Shown: positions 1 to 9,234, counted from the stretch's first letter. The stretch: 64,000 nucleotides of DNA from Aestuarierythrobacter sp037968495 (GCA_037968495.1 JBBKVP010000020.1:5909-69908), one strand, 5' to 3'. The notes: generated by a model not told the origin, from the sequence alone. A program made the numbers and translations.

Positions 1-820
1 ACATTGCTGCGCCCAGATTGGCAATGCCTTGGCCGGCAGTTTCGCGTTTCTTATTGCTGTCCGTATGCGTCAGATCATCGACGATCTGGGCAGTCAGCAA
101 CGATTCCAGAAGACCGACAGCCGCCATCGTTAGCGAGTAAGGCAGGATGATCCAGAAGGTCGCCATCGTCAGCGGAACTTGCGGCAGATGGAAGCTTGGC
201 AAGCCCTGCGGCAAAGCGCCCATGTCGCCCACGGTATTGACCGACAGGCCAAGCCCGATGGACAGCGCTGTCAGCACTAGAATAGCGATCAGCGGCGACG
301 GCACAGCCTTCGTCAAACGTGGCAGCAGATAGATCACCGCTAGGCCGCCCAGAACCATCGCATAGGTAATCCAGCTAACCCCGTCATTACGCGGGTCAAG
401 CTGCGGAACTTGCGCCATAAAAATCAAGATTGCGAGCGCGTTTACGAAGCCCGTAATCACCGACCGCGAGACAAATTGCATCAACAGGTCGAGCCGCAAT
501 ATCGCCGCGATCAGCTGGATAATTCCCATCAGGATCGTCGCGGCGAACAGGAATTCCACGCCGTGATCTCTCACCAGCGGAATTACCACCACGGCAACCG
601 CGGCAGTCGCGGCAGAAATCATGCCCGGGCGCCCGCCCGTAAACGCAATTATCATCGCAATCGCGACCGAGGCATACAGGCCAACGCTCGGGTCAACGCC
701 AGCAATGATCGAGAAGCCAATGGCCTCCGGAATCAGCGCAAGAGCAACAACGATACCGGCAAGAATATCCTTGCGCGGCTGGCCCAGCCAATCGCGGCGT
801 GCGGCGGCCCGATCAAACAT
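1..820 (-). CDS. SulP family inorganic anion permease (3' end outside window)
   Basis: The minus-strand frame opens at an ATG at 818-820 and runs off the left edge, giving about 273 codons. The start reads MFDRAAARRDWLGQPRKDIL, followed by the SulP signature in the first transmembrane segment (LIPEAIGFSIIAGVDP) and then alternating hydrophobic helices. SulP proteins carry sulfate, bicarbonate or other anions across the inner membrane and usually end in a cytoplasmic STAS domain, which would lie outside the window. The substrate cannot be told from sequence. The gene is divergent from the antiporter at 982. Confidence 0.88.
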   Translation of the reverse strand, partial: MFDRAAARRDWLGQPRKDILAGIVVALALIPEAIGFSIIAGVDPSVGLYASVAIAMIIAFTGGRPGMISAATAAVAVVVIPLVRDHGVEFLFAATILMGIIQLIAAILRLDLLMQFVSRSVITGFVNALAILIFMAQVPQLDPRNDGVSWITYAMVLGGLAVIYLLPRLTKAVPSPLIAILVLTALSIGLGLSVNTVGDMGALPQGLPSFHLPQVPLTMATFWIILPYSLTMAAVGLLESLLTAQIVDDLTHTDSNKKRETAGQGIANLGAAM

Positions 821-981
821 AGAAAAGTCCTAAGAAGCTGGCCGCGCATCCCTTTGGCGCGCAGCACTGGAAAGTTGCGCGCGATCTAGGGCATATTGTT
901 GCGCTGCACAACCGGTCGCTAGATGGCCAAACATCGATTGGCTTTGCGCCTGACAAAGCTGCTGCTAAGCGCACCCGCGTC

Positions 982-2214
982 ATGGGACAAATGCCGCTTA
1001 CCTCCAGCGAGTTGCTACTTGCCGCGCTGACGATTATTTTCGCGCTGCCGTGGCTGGTCTGGCGCGTATTCAGAACTGATGATTGGGCACCGCTAGTGGT
1101 CGTTCAGATTGTCATGGGTATTTTGCTTGGCCCCGGCATTGCAGGCGCGCTACTGCCTGATCTGCATAGCGCCTTGTTTACTCCCGAAACCGTAACTGCA
1201 CTCAGCGCGCTCGGCACTTGGGCCGTTATGCTGTTTGTCTTTGCTGCCGGGGTGGAACTCGACCTTCACGGGGCATGGATGCGCCGCCGTGAAACTCTCG
1301 TGACCGCCAGCCTCGCACTCAGCGTTCCGATGATATTGGGCGCAGGTGCTGCAGCCGCCATGCTGGCTTGGGATGCAAGCGGCTGGCTAGGCGCAGGCGG
1401 AACGCGGCTGCAATTTATCGCCGGTGTGGGCATGGCCTGCGCGGTTACGGCGCTACCGATACTGGTGCTGCTGATGGAGCGACTGGCGCTGCTCAAAACG
1501 GCTTTTGGCCAACGCGTTCTGACTTATGCCAGCCTCGACGACATTGCGCTTTGGGGCGTACTCTCGTTAGTTCTGGTGGATATGGAAAGACTGGCGCGGC
1601 AGGGCATATTTGTTCTGCTCTTTGCGCTCGCTGCGTTTGCCTTGCGGCGTCTTATGCCGCGCATGCCAAATGCAGATTGCTGGGCGATCTCGATGATCTG
1701 GCTGGCGGTCAGCGGATTGGTGGCTGATTGGTCGGGCCTGCATTTCATGGTTGGCGCATTTCTGGCAGGCGCCGCCCTAGATGTGGATATGCTGGGCGAG
1801 AAAAAGCTGGAACGGTTCCGCTCAGCCATATTGCTGGCGCTGATGCCGATATTCTTCCTATCTACCGGGCTGCGAACCGGCTGGGATATGGGCGGAGTGG
1901 CAGTTATTTCGGCTGCCGCGCTGCTACTTGTCGCCGCGGTGGGGGGCAAGTTGCTCGGCGTGCGGCTGGCAGGGCGCATTCTGAGTTGGCAGCGAGGTGA
2001 TGCAGAGCTGGCCGGGTGGCTACTTCAAACCAAGGCGTTGATTATGATCATCTTCGCCAACATTCTGCTTGATCGTGCAATCATATCGAACGCCAGCTTC
2101 ACTGCGCTGCTGCTGATGGCGGTTGCCAGCACTATGCTGACGATGCCCTTTGCGAAACGGGCCATGAGGCGGCGTGACCTGAGCAAACCAGTCCAGCCAG
2201 CCATCGGCGAATAA
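982..2214 (+). CDS. CPA2-type cation:proton antiporter (membrane domain only)
   Basis: A 410-residue integral membrane protein with about 12 hydrophobic segments. The motif VMLFVFAAGVELDL near residue 90 and the LDDIALWG motif near residue 190 (acidic pair in a helix, as in Na+/H+ exchangers) place it in the Kef/Nha-like CPA2 group. There is no C-terminal TrkA-N domain, unlike the Kef-type protein at 43.7-45.6 kb. It probably exchanges Na+ or K+ for H+ in the inner membrane; the ion is not predictable. A second in-frame ATG at 991 is an equally good start. Confidence 0.82.
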   Translation: MGQMPLTSSELLLAALTIIFALPWLVWRVFRTDDWAPLVVVQIVMGILLGPGIAGALLPDLHSALFTPETVTALSALGTWAVMLFVFAAGVELDLHGAWMRRRETLVTASLALSVPMILGAGAAAAMLAWDASGWLGAGGTRLQFIAGVGMACAVTALPILVLLMERLALLKTAFGQRVLTYASLDDIALWGVLSLVLVDMERLARQGIFVLLFALAAFALRRLMPRMPNADCWAISMIWLAVSGLVADWSGLHFMVGAFLAGAALDVDMLGEKKLERFRSAILLALMPIFFLSTGLRTGWDMGGVAVISAAALLLVAAVGGKLLGVRLAGRILSWQRGDAELAGWLLQTKALIMIIFANILLDRAIISNASFTALLLMAVASTMLTMPFAKRAMRRRDLSKPVQPAIGE

Positions 2215-2329
2215 AGGCCATCCCTTTCAATCGGAAGCGCTATCCGCCATATAAGTAATGCCCAGCGCCGGATAAGGCATGCGAAACCTGTGCAGCCTCA
2301 CTTTTACTTCGCTTACGAAGGAATACACG

Positions 2330-2461
2330 ATGGCCAAGTCGCAGAAAAAATCGAGCCGCGAAACACGCAAACCGAAAGCTGAAAAAGTCAAAACCAACGC
2401 CTCACAGCCCAGCCAAAAGGCCGGAGGAATTAAGGGTCTGGAGAATATGAAGAACAGTTAG
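2330..2461 (+). CDS. Small, very basic conserved-type protein (43 aa)
   Basis: Starts MAKSQKKSSRETRKPKAEKV and is rich in Lys and Ser/Thr, with no membrane segment and no cysteine. The ATG at 2330 is preferred over an in-frame upstream start at 2279 because a good AAGGA Shine-Dalgarno lies just before it (2318-2322). Short Lys-rich proteins beginning MAK(G/S)Q with a KKPK-like stretch are common in proteobacteria and have no established function. It sits between the antiporter and the convergent response regulator. Confidence 0.65.
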   Translation: MAKSQKKSSRETRKPKAEKVKTNASQPSQKAGGIKGLENMKNS

Positions 2462-2472
2462 GCCGGCAGGGC

Positions 2473-2871
2473 CTACAGTACGACTCCCGCACCCTTGGGC
2501 TCATCTTCTTTTTTGAGCATTTCTTCGACGATGAAGACCAGTTCTTCAGGATCGAACGGTTTGCGCAAATATTCGGTCGCGCCTGCGTACATTGCTATAG
2601 CCTCGTCCTGAACGCTGCGCCGCCCGGTCAGCATCAGGACGGGGGTCCGGTAAAGCTCTGTATTTTTGCGCAGGTGAGCAAGCACTTCCATGCCGCTCAT
2701 TTCGGGCAATCCGGCATCCAGGATTATCAGGTCAGGCTGTTTGGCTGAAAGCACCTGCAGCGCGGTTTTTCCGTCGGCAATCAGACCAACGGCATGACCT
2801 TCCGCGATCAGAGTATCGCGGACTAGCTCGCCCACCAACTCATCATCTTCGACATAAATTATTCGTGCCAT
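2473..2871 (-). CDS. Single-domain response regulator (CheY-like)
   Basis: A 132-residue receiver domain with no output domain. The acidic pair is in IYVEDDELVGELV at the N terminus, the phospho-acceptor Asp in DLIILDAGLPEMSG, and the conserved Lys in YLRKPFDPEEL. The ATG at 2869-2871 gives a start at the first beta strand (MARIIYVEDD). It begins 10 nt after the hybrid kinase stop, so the two are almost surely co-transcribed, and the kinase's HPt domain is the likely phosphodonor. The gene ends in TAG, so TAG is an ordinary stop codon in this genome. Confidence 0.9.
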   Translation of the reverse strand: MARIIYVEDDELVGELVRDTLIAEGHAVGLIADGKTALQVLSAKQPDLIILDAGLPEMSGMEVLAHLRKNTELYRTPVLMLTGRRSVQDEAIAMYAGATEYLRKPFDPEELVFIVEEMLKKEDEPKGAGVVL

Positions 2872-2881
2872 AACAGGGCCT

Positions 2882-5335
2882 TCATGCTGCAGCTTCCAGT
2901 TCACTAAACGCTTTTGTGATGGACGCATTGTCTGCCGAGCCATCGCCCGCGTCAACAAATGCATCGACAACAACCTCCAGCTCTGATGCACGGTCGCCAA
3001 ATCCCGCGTCGGCAAACATGCCTGCAGAACCGGCGAGTTTATGGGCGATATCAGCGATTTCTTGCAGGGTCTTACCTTCAAATTCGTCCTTACCGATCAA
3101 GACGCTTAGCCTGGCAAGCGACTGGATTTTCCGTTCGCGATATTTCAGTTGCAAGGCGCTTGTGGCGCCGCGAGCGGGTATTTTCCCCTTAGCGTTCACT
3201 TCGCCCGAAGCCCGCAAAAGCACGCCAGACAAAGTCGCGATTGTAATTGGCTTGGCCGCGACGTCATTCATTCCGGCCTCGCGGCATTCGGCGACATCTT
3301 TGGCGAATGCGCTGGCGGTGAGGCCGATGATCGGCAGGTCACGGCAACCAACCATTTGCCGAATTCGGCGCGTCGCTAGCAAACCGTCCATCTCCGGCAT
3401 CCGCACGTCCATCAGCACCACATCCGGACGGCGGTTCTTACGCCCCAAACCTTCGAGCAATTCGATTGCTTCGAGGCCATTATTGGCGGTGCGGTAAGTG
3501 TGACCGAGGCTTTCCAGCATCCCGCCGATCACTTCACGATTGATGTCCAGATCGTCGACCAACAGAATGTCGAGCGGGGGCAAATTGGCTGGTCCGGTCT
3601 TTGGTACGGGAGCAGGTGAATTTACGTCTGCTGCCGCCAAAGGCAGTTCGAGAATCACGGTCGTGCCCTCGCCCTTCGCGCTTTCCATCCGCAAATCGCC
3701 GCCCATCAGACGTGCAAGTTTGCGGCTTATCGAAAGGCCCAGACCCGTACCGCCATATTTATGCGCGGTGTCATCCTCCGCCTGCACAAAATCGGCGAAC
3801 AGGCTCTTCAGCCGGTCTGGATCGATACCGATGCCTTGGTCGCTGACTTCGATTACCAACTGGCCATCGTTTCCTTCAAAAACGCGAACAGTAATTGTGC
3901 CTGCGTGACTGAACTTAATAGCGTTGCCAAGCAAATTTAGCATGATCTGGCGGAATCTTAGATTGTCGCCCGTGATACAATCGGGCAACGATGGATTGAC
4001 TTCAGACACTACTTTCAGACCCTTGGATTCCGCCATCGGGCATACCAAATCGGTGCAATCCGAAATGCGGGAGGCCAGCGCCAGCGGCTCTTCGACGATC
4101 TGCATTTTCCCTGCTTCGACCTTTGACAGATCGAGAATATCGTTCAGCAATTGCAGCAGAGACGTCGCCGATTGCTGGATCATTCCGACCTGACGTTTCT
4201 GACCTTCCGCCAAATCGCTGTTTCCGAGCAATTCGGCAAAGCCCAACACACCGTTGAGCGGTGTGCGGATTTCATGGCTCATATTGGCAAGGAAACGGCT
4301 CTTCGCGTAATTGGCATTTTCTGCTTCGAGCGCGGCGTGCCTTGCCCGGCTTAGCGCGCTGCTTCGATCTGCCAAGGCGAAACCGACCGGCATGGTGGTG
4401 AATGTCGCGACAAGTATAAGGGCCTGCAAAAACATGATCTGCAGCCTCTCGCTATCGGCAACCACGGTGATCGGCCCATATCCACGCAGCGTAAATGCCG
4501 TTGCAACTGCGGTGAACACGAACAACGCAGCCGCTGCGCCAGAAATGCCAGCCCTGAACGCTGCAAAAGTCAGCACTGGAAATATCAGATAGAGAAGCGG
4601 GGTCGTGCCTTGTGCGAACAGGATCACCGAAATGCCGAGCGTAAGCAAAGCAATCTGCTGTATGTTGCCGCCGATCCGATTATCCGCGCGGCCATTGCTG
4701 CGCAGCGCAAGCGAAACAATTACCGGCGTCAGCGTAACGATACCGATCAGATGCGCCGGGAAATAGGTCGCCCAAATTTCTGCAAAGCGGAAACCGGACG
4801 TGGACAAGATCAGCGAAGCCAATGTGGCGGAGACGCTGCAGGCGGCGACACCGCCAAATACAAACAGGCGCAGCAACCATTTGCGGGACAGCAGTGCGCG
4901 CTCTTTGCCGAAGAACCGGTTCATGAAATAGGACCCGATCAGAATTTCTGCACCGTTCGTTAGCGCCAGACCAGCTGCTTGAGCGACCGGATCACCGATC
5001 ACGATATTGGCGGTGAAATTGCCCGCCACGGCAGCGGCGATCATAAGTGGCCAGCGCTTGCGCCCCAGTACCAACAGCATGCTGACGACGACCGCATTTC
5101 CCGGCCAGATCGAGGCAATGCGCTCGGCATCTTGGGTAAATCCGGTGGCGGCGAATGTTGCGGCAAAGCACGCCATCAAGATAGCGACTGCCAGCACGAG
5201 GGGTGAGGTCGCCCGAAGGCCTCCACTACGCATTGCAAAGCGATACGCCGAAAACGCTATAATTCGGTTAATAATCGAGCGCGTGAACGGGCGTTGCGCC
5301 CGGGCGGCCGCTGTAGCATTGTTGTAATACACCAT
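2882..5335 (-). CDS. Hybrid sensor histidine kinase: MASE1-HisKA-HATPase-REC-HPt
   Basis: About 817 residues. The N-terminal roughly 310 residues form a multi-helix MASE1-type membrane sensor. A HisKA domain follows (FLANMSHEIRTPLNG, His354), then a HATPase domain (N box NLLGNAIKFS, G boxes DQGIGI and GGTGLGLSI), a receiver domain (Asp643 in VVLMDVRMPEMDG) and an HPt domain (His765 in IAHKLAGSAG). This gives a full internal phosphorelay that should hand phosphate to the adjacent regulator at 2473-2871. The ligand is unknown. No Shine-Dalgarno is obvious: ATG 5335, ATG 5233 and a TTG at 5347 are all possible starts. Confidence 0.9.
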   Translation of the reverse strand: MVYYNNATAAARAQRPFTRSIINRIIAFSAYRFAMRSGGLRATSPLVLAVAILMACFAATFAATGFTQDAERIASIWPGNAVVVSMLLVLGRKRWPLMIAAAVAGNFTANIVIGDPVAQAAGLALTNGAEILIGSYFMNRFFGKERALLSRKWLLRLFVFGGVAACSVSATLASLILSTSGFRFAEIWATYFPAHLIGIVTLTPVIVSLALRSNGRADNRIGGNIQQIALLTLGISVILFAQGTTPLLYLIFPVLTFAAFRAGISGAAAALFVFTAVATAFTLRGYGPITVVADSERLQIMFLQALILVATFTTMPVGFALADRSSALSRARHAALEAENANYAKSRFLANMSHEIRTPLNGVLGFAELLGNSDLAEGQKRQVGMIQQSATSLLQLLNDILDLSKVEAGKMQIVEEPLALASRISDCTDLVCPMAESKGLKVVSEVNPSLPDCITGDNLRFRQIMLNLLGNAIKFSHAGTITVRVFEGNDGQLVIEVSDQGIGIDPDRLKSLFADFVQAEDDTAHKYGGTGLGLSISRKLARLMGGDLRMESAKGEGTTVILELPLAAADVNSPAPVPKTGPANLPPLDILLVDDLDINREVIGGMLESLGHTYRTANNGLEAIELLEGLGRKNRRPDVVLMDVRMPEMDGLLATRRIRQMVGCRDLPIIGLTASAFAKDVAECREAGMNDVAAKPITIATLSGVLLRASGEVNAKGKIPARGATSALQLKYRERKIQSLARLSVLIGKDEFEGKTLQEIADIAHKLAGSAGMFADAGFGDRASELEVVVDAFVDAGDGSADNASITKAFSELEAAA

Positions 5336-5346
5336 CTCGGAAAGCA

Positions 5347-5943
5347 ATGATGCCGGCCAAGCCGAATTTTTCGTTCTACCTGACGATGTTCGCGATCATA
5401 ATCGTGACCATGTTGATGCACGAACTCACACATGTGATGGTCGGCACGGCACTTGGCTAGGATATGTATTTCACCCTGACCAAGGCTGCGCTGATCGAGG
5501 GCGAATAGCGCAGTCAGGCGGATTACGCGATTGTCTCCATCGCGGGACCGGTTTTCACTGCAACAATGGGTCTGGTTGGCGCATGGCTGGCGATCGGCAA
5601 ACGCATGGCGCTGGGTTACGAATTGATCTTCGTGGCCCTCATGCAGCGCTTCCTCGCAATGGCGATGAGCGCGCTGTTCATTCCCAATGACGAAGCCCGC
5701 GTCAGCCTGTTTCTGGGTTTCGACTGGTGGGTGGTGCCGCTGATGTTCGTAATACCGCTGCTCGCGCTGACCACCTGGTCCAGCCGGGTTATGAAATATG
5801 GCTTTGCGGTGAATTTCTTCTGCTATTTAACCGCCAGCGCCGCATTCACTGTGATGGTGTTCTTGGATGGGCAAATTGTGGGCTTTGCGGGGCCGAGTAT
5901 TTTGGACCCGCTTCTGCCGGAGCAGGTTCGATATGGGATTTAG
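5347..5943 (+). pseudogene. HExxH (M50-like) membrane protein with two in-frame TAG stops
   Basis: One reading frame runs from ATG 5347 to TAG 5941-5943 (199 codons) but is broken by TAG at 5458-5460 (codon 38) and TAG at 5506-5508 (codon 54). Before the first stop lies a hydrophobic helix with HELTH, the HExxH zinc motif seen in intramembrane proteases. After the second comes YAIVSIAGPVFTATMG and three to four more helices. Frame and hydrophobic pattern continue across both stops, so these are nonsense mutations in a once intact gene. The M50 assignment rests on HELTH plus the downstream AGP motif and is tentative. It is divergent from the hybrid kinase. Confidence 0.75.
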
Positions 5944-5983
5944 CGCAGCAGGTGCGCGTCCGGCGCCAAACTGATTAGACGAG

Positions 5984-6193
5984 CTATTTGATATAGTTTT
6001 GATAAATGTCTTGAAAGATATCTGACACTTCAGAAGAACGCAGATGTTTTCTTCGCAACACCTCGTGACCTATGAAAAATGTCGCGCCACTTGCACATCT
6101 GGCGTATTCGTAGTCGTCCTCAAATGTATTCTCTCTGAGGAGGCCTACAATCACCGAAAGAGCGTCTTCGAGCCGTTTAAATATCTGAAGCAA
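5984..6193 (-). CDS. Unrecognised small protein, possibly N-terminally truncated
   Basis: A 69-codon frame beginning LLQIFKRLEDALSVIVG, soluble and mixed charge, with two cysteines. The sequence is clearly more AT-rich than its neighbours. The only start near the 5' end is a TTG at 6191-6193 with no Shine-Dalgarno. The frame is open for about 12 more codons upstream with no start before a TGA, so the true N terminus may be lost. I do not recognise the family. It may be a horizontally acquired fragment. Confidence 0.35.
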   Translation of the reverse strand: MLQIFKRLEDALSVIVGLLRENTFEDDYEYARCASGATFFIGHEVLRRKHLRSSEVSDIFQDIYQNYIK

Positions 6194-6246
6194 CTTATCG
6201 TCGGATAGGTTTGAGCGACTAACGCAATTTCAATCGGTTACGAGCC

Positions 6247-7455
6247 TCAAAGCCCAGCGCCCTTGAGCGCCCCGTCCAAATCCTCGATCAAGTCCTGCAC
6301 ATCCTCAAGCCCCACGTTGATCCGCAGCATTCCCTCGACCACGCCCATGTCCTGACGTGCTTCTTCGCTCAAGCCAGAGTGGGTGGTGCTGGCAGGGTGG
6401 CACATCAGGCTGCGGGCGTCGCCGATGTTGTTGCTGATGTCGATCAGTTCCAGACCGTTGAGCAGCGCATGCGCCTGAGCGCGGCCGCCATCGAGGATGA
6501 AGCTGAAGATCGGGCCACAGCTGTCCATTTGCTTCATCGCGAGATCGTGCTGGGCATAGCTGGCCAGACCGGGATGCAGCATCTGCGCCACTCTGCCCTC
6601 AAGGAATTTGCCGACCTCTAGTGCATTTGCACTATGCCGGTCGGCGCGCAGGCTGAGCGTTTCCAGTCCCTTCAGCACCACCCATGCGTTGAACGGTGCG
6701 CAGTTCGGCCCCGTGTTGCGCTGGAACGGCAGCAGCACTTCGTTGATAAAATATTCCGATCCGCAGACCGCTCCGGCGAGCACCCTGCCCTGTCCGTCCA
6801 TCATCTTGGTCGCGGAATAAGCCACCACATCCGCGCCGAATTCCAGCGGGCGTTGCAGCGCGCTGGTGGCGAAGGCATTGTCGACCACGCTAGTGATCCC
6901 ATGCGCTGTCGCCAGCTTGCAGACATATTCCATGTCGACAATATCCATCGTCGGATTGGCGGGCGTCTCGAAGAAAAACACCTTGGTGTTGGGCCGGATC
7001 GCAGCCTCCCACGCGGCATTATCGCGGCTGTCGATGGTGGTGGTTTCGATGCCGAAGCGCGGGCACAGCTCGTCCACTAGCCAGCGGCACGAACCAAACG
7101 CAGCTTTGGCCGCTACCATGTGGTCCCCGGCAGATAGCTGGCACAGCAACGCCGCCGTCATCGCCGCCATCCCGCTCGCCTGTGCGCGGCAAGCCTCTGC
7201 GCCCTCCATCAGAGCAATGCGTTCTTCGAGCATCGCAACGGTCGGGTTCTGGAGGCGCGAATAGGTCATGCCCTGCTCTTCACCCGCAAACCTGTCAGCG
7301 ACGGTTTTGGCATCCGGATAGGTGTAGCCGGAGGTGAGGAACAGTGCCTCAGAAGTCTCACCATGTTCACTGCGCCACGTGCCGCCGCGCACGGCCTGTG
7401 TTGCGGGTCGCCATTTGCGGGTGATCGAGCGATCTGTGCCGGTGGTCTGTTTCAT
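6247..7455 (-). CDS. metZ: O-succinylhomoserine sulfhydrylase
   Basis: A 402-residue Cys/Met-metabolism PLP enzyme. The PLP lysine is K217 in VAYSATKMMDGQG, and the family motifs MTYSRLQNPTVAMLEERIA and FFETPANPTMD are present. MetZ joins O-succinylhomoserine with sulfide to make homocysteine in methionine synthesis, in the cytoplasm. The start is the ATG at 7453-7455 (MKQTTGTDRSITRKWRPAT); an in-frame upstream TTG at 7491 is unlikely. Cystathionine gamma-synthase or lyase relatives are the main alternative, but the N-terminal segment ATQAVRGGTWRSEHGETSEA is typical of MetZ. Confidence 0.88.
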   Translation of the reverse strand: MKQTTGTDRSITRKWRPATQAVRGGTWRSEHGETSEALFLTSGYTYPDAKTVADRFAGEEQGMTYSRLQNPTVAMLEERIALMEGAEACRAQASGMAAMTAALLCQLSAGDHMVAAKAAFGSCRWLVDELCPRFGIETTTIDSRDNAAWEAAIRPNTKVFFFETPANPTMDIVDMEYVCKLATAHGITSVVDNAFATSALQRPLEFGADVVAYSATKMMDGQGRVLAGAVCGSEYFINEVLLPFQRNTGPNCAPFNAWVVLKGLETLSLRADRHSANALEVGKFLEGRVAQMLHPGLASYAQHDLAMKQMDSCGPIFSFILDGGRAQAHALLNGLELIDISNNIGDARSLMCHPASTTHSGLSEEARQDMGVVEGMLRINVGLEDVQDLIEDLDGALKGAGL

Positions 7456-7554
7456 GCCGGTGCGTTTAAGCGGGGCGGCTGGCGCGGGCAAGGACCGTCT
7501 GGCGCTCGCCCGACGAACTGCTAAAGAAACGGAATATTATTTAAGGAAGCCGCG

Positions 7555-7941
7555 ATGACCAATTTCGAAATTCTCGCCTCAACCGGTGTTGCCGCTGGTG
7601 TTCTGGTTATGTTCTACCTCGCAATCACTACGGTCGAACGCGGCAGTCCGCTTGTTGCCGCCATGCTGTTTGGCGGATTTGCCGCCTTTACCGCCGTGGC
7701 GATCTGGCTGGAGGGGCCGATGGGCTTCATTCCCAACCACACCAGCAATTTGCTGGGCGTGCAGGTCTGGTATGATCTGGTGATGTCGGTCGGGATCGCG
7801 CTGTTCTTCATCCTGCCCCGCGCCCGCGCTGTGGGCATGAATTCGCTGCCATGGATCATTTTTGTGGGACTCACCGCCTCAATCGGCCTGTTTGCCATGG
7901 CAGCGCGGGTATTCTGGCTGGAGCAGCAAGCCGAAGCGTAA
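7555..7941 (+). CDS. Four-helix conserved membrane protein, unknown function
   Basis: 128 residues with four predicted transmembrane segments (near residues 7-25, 32-50, 70-88 and 98-118) and short loops. There are no catalytic motifs. A Shine-Dalgarno (AAGGAAG) precedes the ATG at 7555. It lies 18 nt upstream of the GT39 glycosyltransferase gene on the same strand, so the two may be co-transcribed. I do not recognise a named family. Confidence 0.65.
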   Translation: MTNFEILASTGVAAGVLVMFYLAITTVERGSPLVAAMLFGGFAAFTAVAIWLEGPMGFIPNHTSNLLGVQVWYDLVMSVGIALFFILPRARAVGMNSLPWIIFVGLTASIGLFAMAARVFWLEQQAEA

Positions 7942-7959
7942 GAACCGCCGCCGCTTTCG

Positions 7960-9234
7960 ATGAACCACGCGCCCGCCAAACCTGTTGATCCGCTCGGTTG
8001 GTGTCTGTTGCTGACGCTGGCGTTCTTCGGACTGACTTTGGTTCGGCTTAGCATTCCGAGCGCGACCTATTTTGACGAGGTCCATTATCTGCCCGCCGCC
8101 CGCGCGCTGCTGGACTTATCGGAACCGCTGAACCGCGAACATCCGCTGCTAGGTAAGCAGTTCATGGCGCTCGGTATCTGGCTGTTCGGCGATAATGCGT
8201 TTGGCTGGCGGATATTCTCTGCATTGGCTGGCGCGGTTGCGTTACTCGCCGCGATGCGCGCGCTGTGGATGGCGAGTTGTGATCGGTTAGCGACTATTGC
8301 TTTCGGCATTCTGCTAGCGACCGGCTTCCATCTGTTCGTCCATTCGCGCATCGCCATGCTCGATATCTATATAGTCTGCTTCTGCATGATCGCCCTGTGG
8401 CAATTCGCAGGCGCCATCCGCGAGCCGGAGAAGGGCCGCTGGCGGTTAGCAATTGCCGGCATCGCGCTAGGCCTTGCGATGGCATCAAAGTGGAACTCGC
8501 TTATATTCGCCGCAGTGCCCGGGATCACCTTCCTGATCATCCGCCTGCAATCGCGCGGGCTATCGGAGGTATTTAGCCAACGCGGTGCGCCTGTGCCGGG
8601 TATTGGATTGGTTGAAGCCGCGTTCTGGCTTGGCGTGGTTCCTCTAGCAGTTTATGCCGCAACGTTTACGCCTGCGTTCTTTTATACGGTCGATCCTCTT
8701 TCACCGAGTGGGATAATCGCCTTCCAGCAGACGATCCTCGACCTGCAGCAAAGCGTCAATGGTACCCATCCCTATCAGAGCAACTGGCAAGACTGGATCA
8801 TCAACCGCCGCGCGATCTGGTATTTGTGGGAGCCAATTGACGGAGCGCAGCGCGGCGTGATGCTGATCGGCAACCCGCTCACCATGCTGCTCGGCCTGCC
8901 CGCATTGGCGTGGTGCGCATTCGTGGGATTATTCAAGGGACGCCGCGATGCACTGGCGGTAGCGGTGCTGTTCGCGGTAACACTCTGCTTCTGGATCGTC
9001 GCCGCGAAGCCGGTCCAGTTCTACTACCACTATTTCCTACCGAGCTGCTTCCTGCTGGCGGCATTGGCACTGGCGTTGAGCGAATTCTGGAGGCTTGGAC
9101 GGCGATGGGTTTGCGGGGTAGTGCTCGGCGGAAGTGTAGCGATGTTTGCCTTTTACTTTCCGATTCTGTCAGCCGCACCATTGGACAATGCCGAAGCGTT
9201 CGGCAAATGGACATGGTTTGATAGCTGGGTCTAA
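7960..9234 (+). CDS. Phospholipid-carrier-dependent glycosyltransferase (PMT/GT39-like)
   Basis: 424 residues with many transmembrane helices. Early in the first periplasmic loop is YFDEVHYLPAARALL, the acidic DE motif of GT-C enzymes, followed by NREHPLLGKQFMALG, typical of protein O-mannosyltransferase relatives. Such enzymes move a sugar from a polyprenyl-phosphate carrier to a protein or glycolipid on the periplasmic face. The gene overlaps the convergent GT2-GtrA gene by 4 bp at its 3' end; that enzyme could supply the lipid-linked sugar. The acceptor is unknown. Confidence 0.82.
   Translation: MNHAPAKPVDPLGWCLLLTLAFFGLTLVRLSIPSATYFDEVHYLPAARALLDLSEPLNREHPLLGKQFMALGIWLFGDNAFGWRIFSALAGAVALLAAMRALWMASCDRLATIAFGILLATGFHLFVHSRIAMLDIYIVCFCMIALWQFAGAIREPEKGRWRLAIAGIALGLAMASKWNSLIFAAVPGITFLIIRLQSRGLSEVFSQRGAPVPGIGLVEAAFWLGVVPLAVYAATFTPAFFYTVDPLSPSGIIAFQQTILDLQQSVNGTHPYQSNWQDWIINRRAIWYLWEPIDGAQRGVMLIGNPLTMLLGLPALAWCAFVGLFKGRRDALAVAVLFAVTLCFWIVAAKPVQFYYHYFLPSCFLLAALALALSEFWRLGRRWVCGVVLGGSVAMFAFYFPILSAAPLDNAEAFGKWTWFDSWV

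Noticed and set aside
7492..7554. SAM-type riboswitch upstream of metZ
   Set aside because: Only about 100 nt separates metZ from the divergent gene at 7555, and no SAM-II-like pseudoknot pattern was seen.
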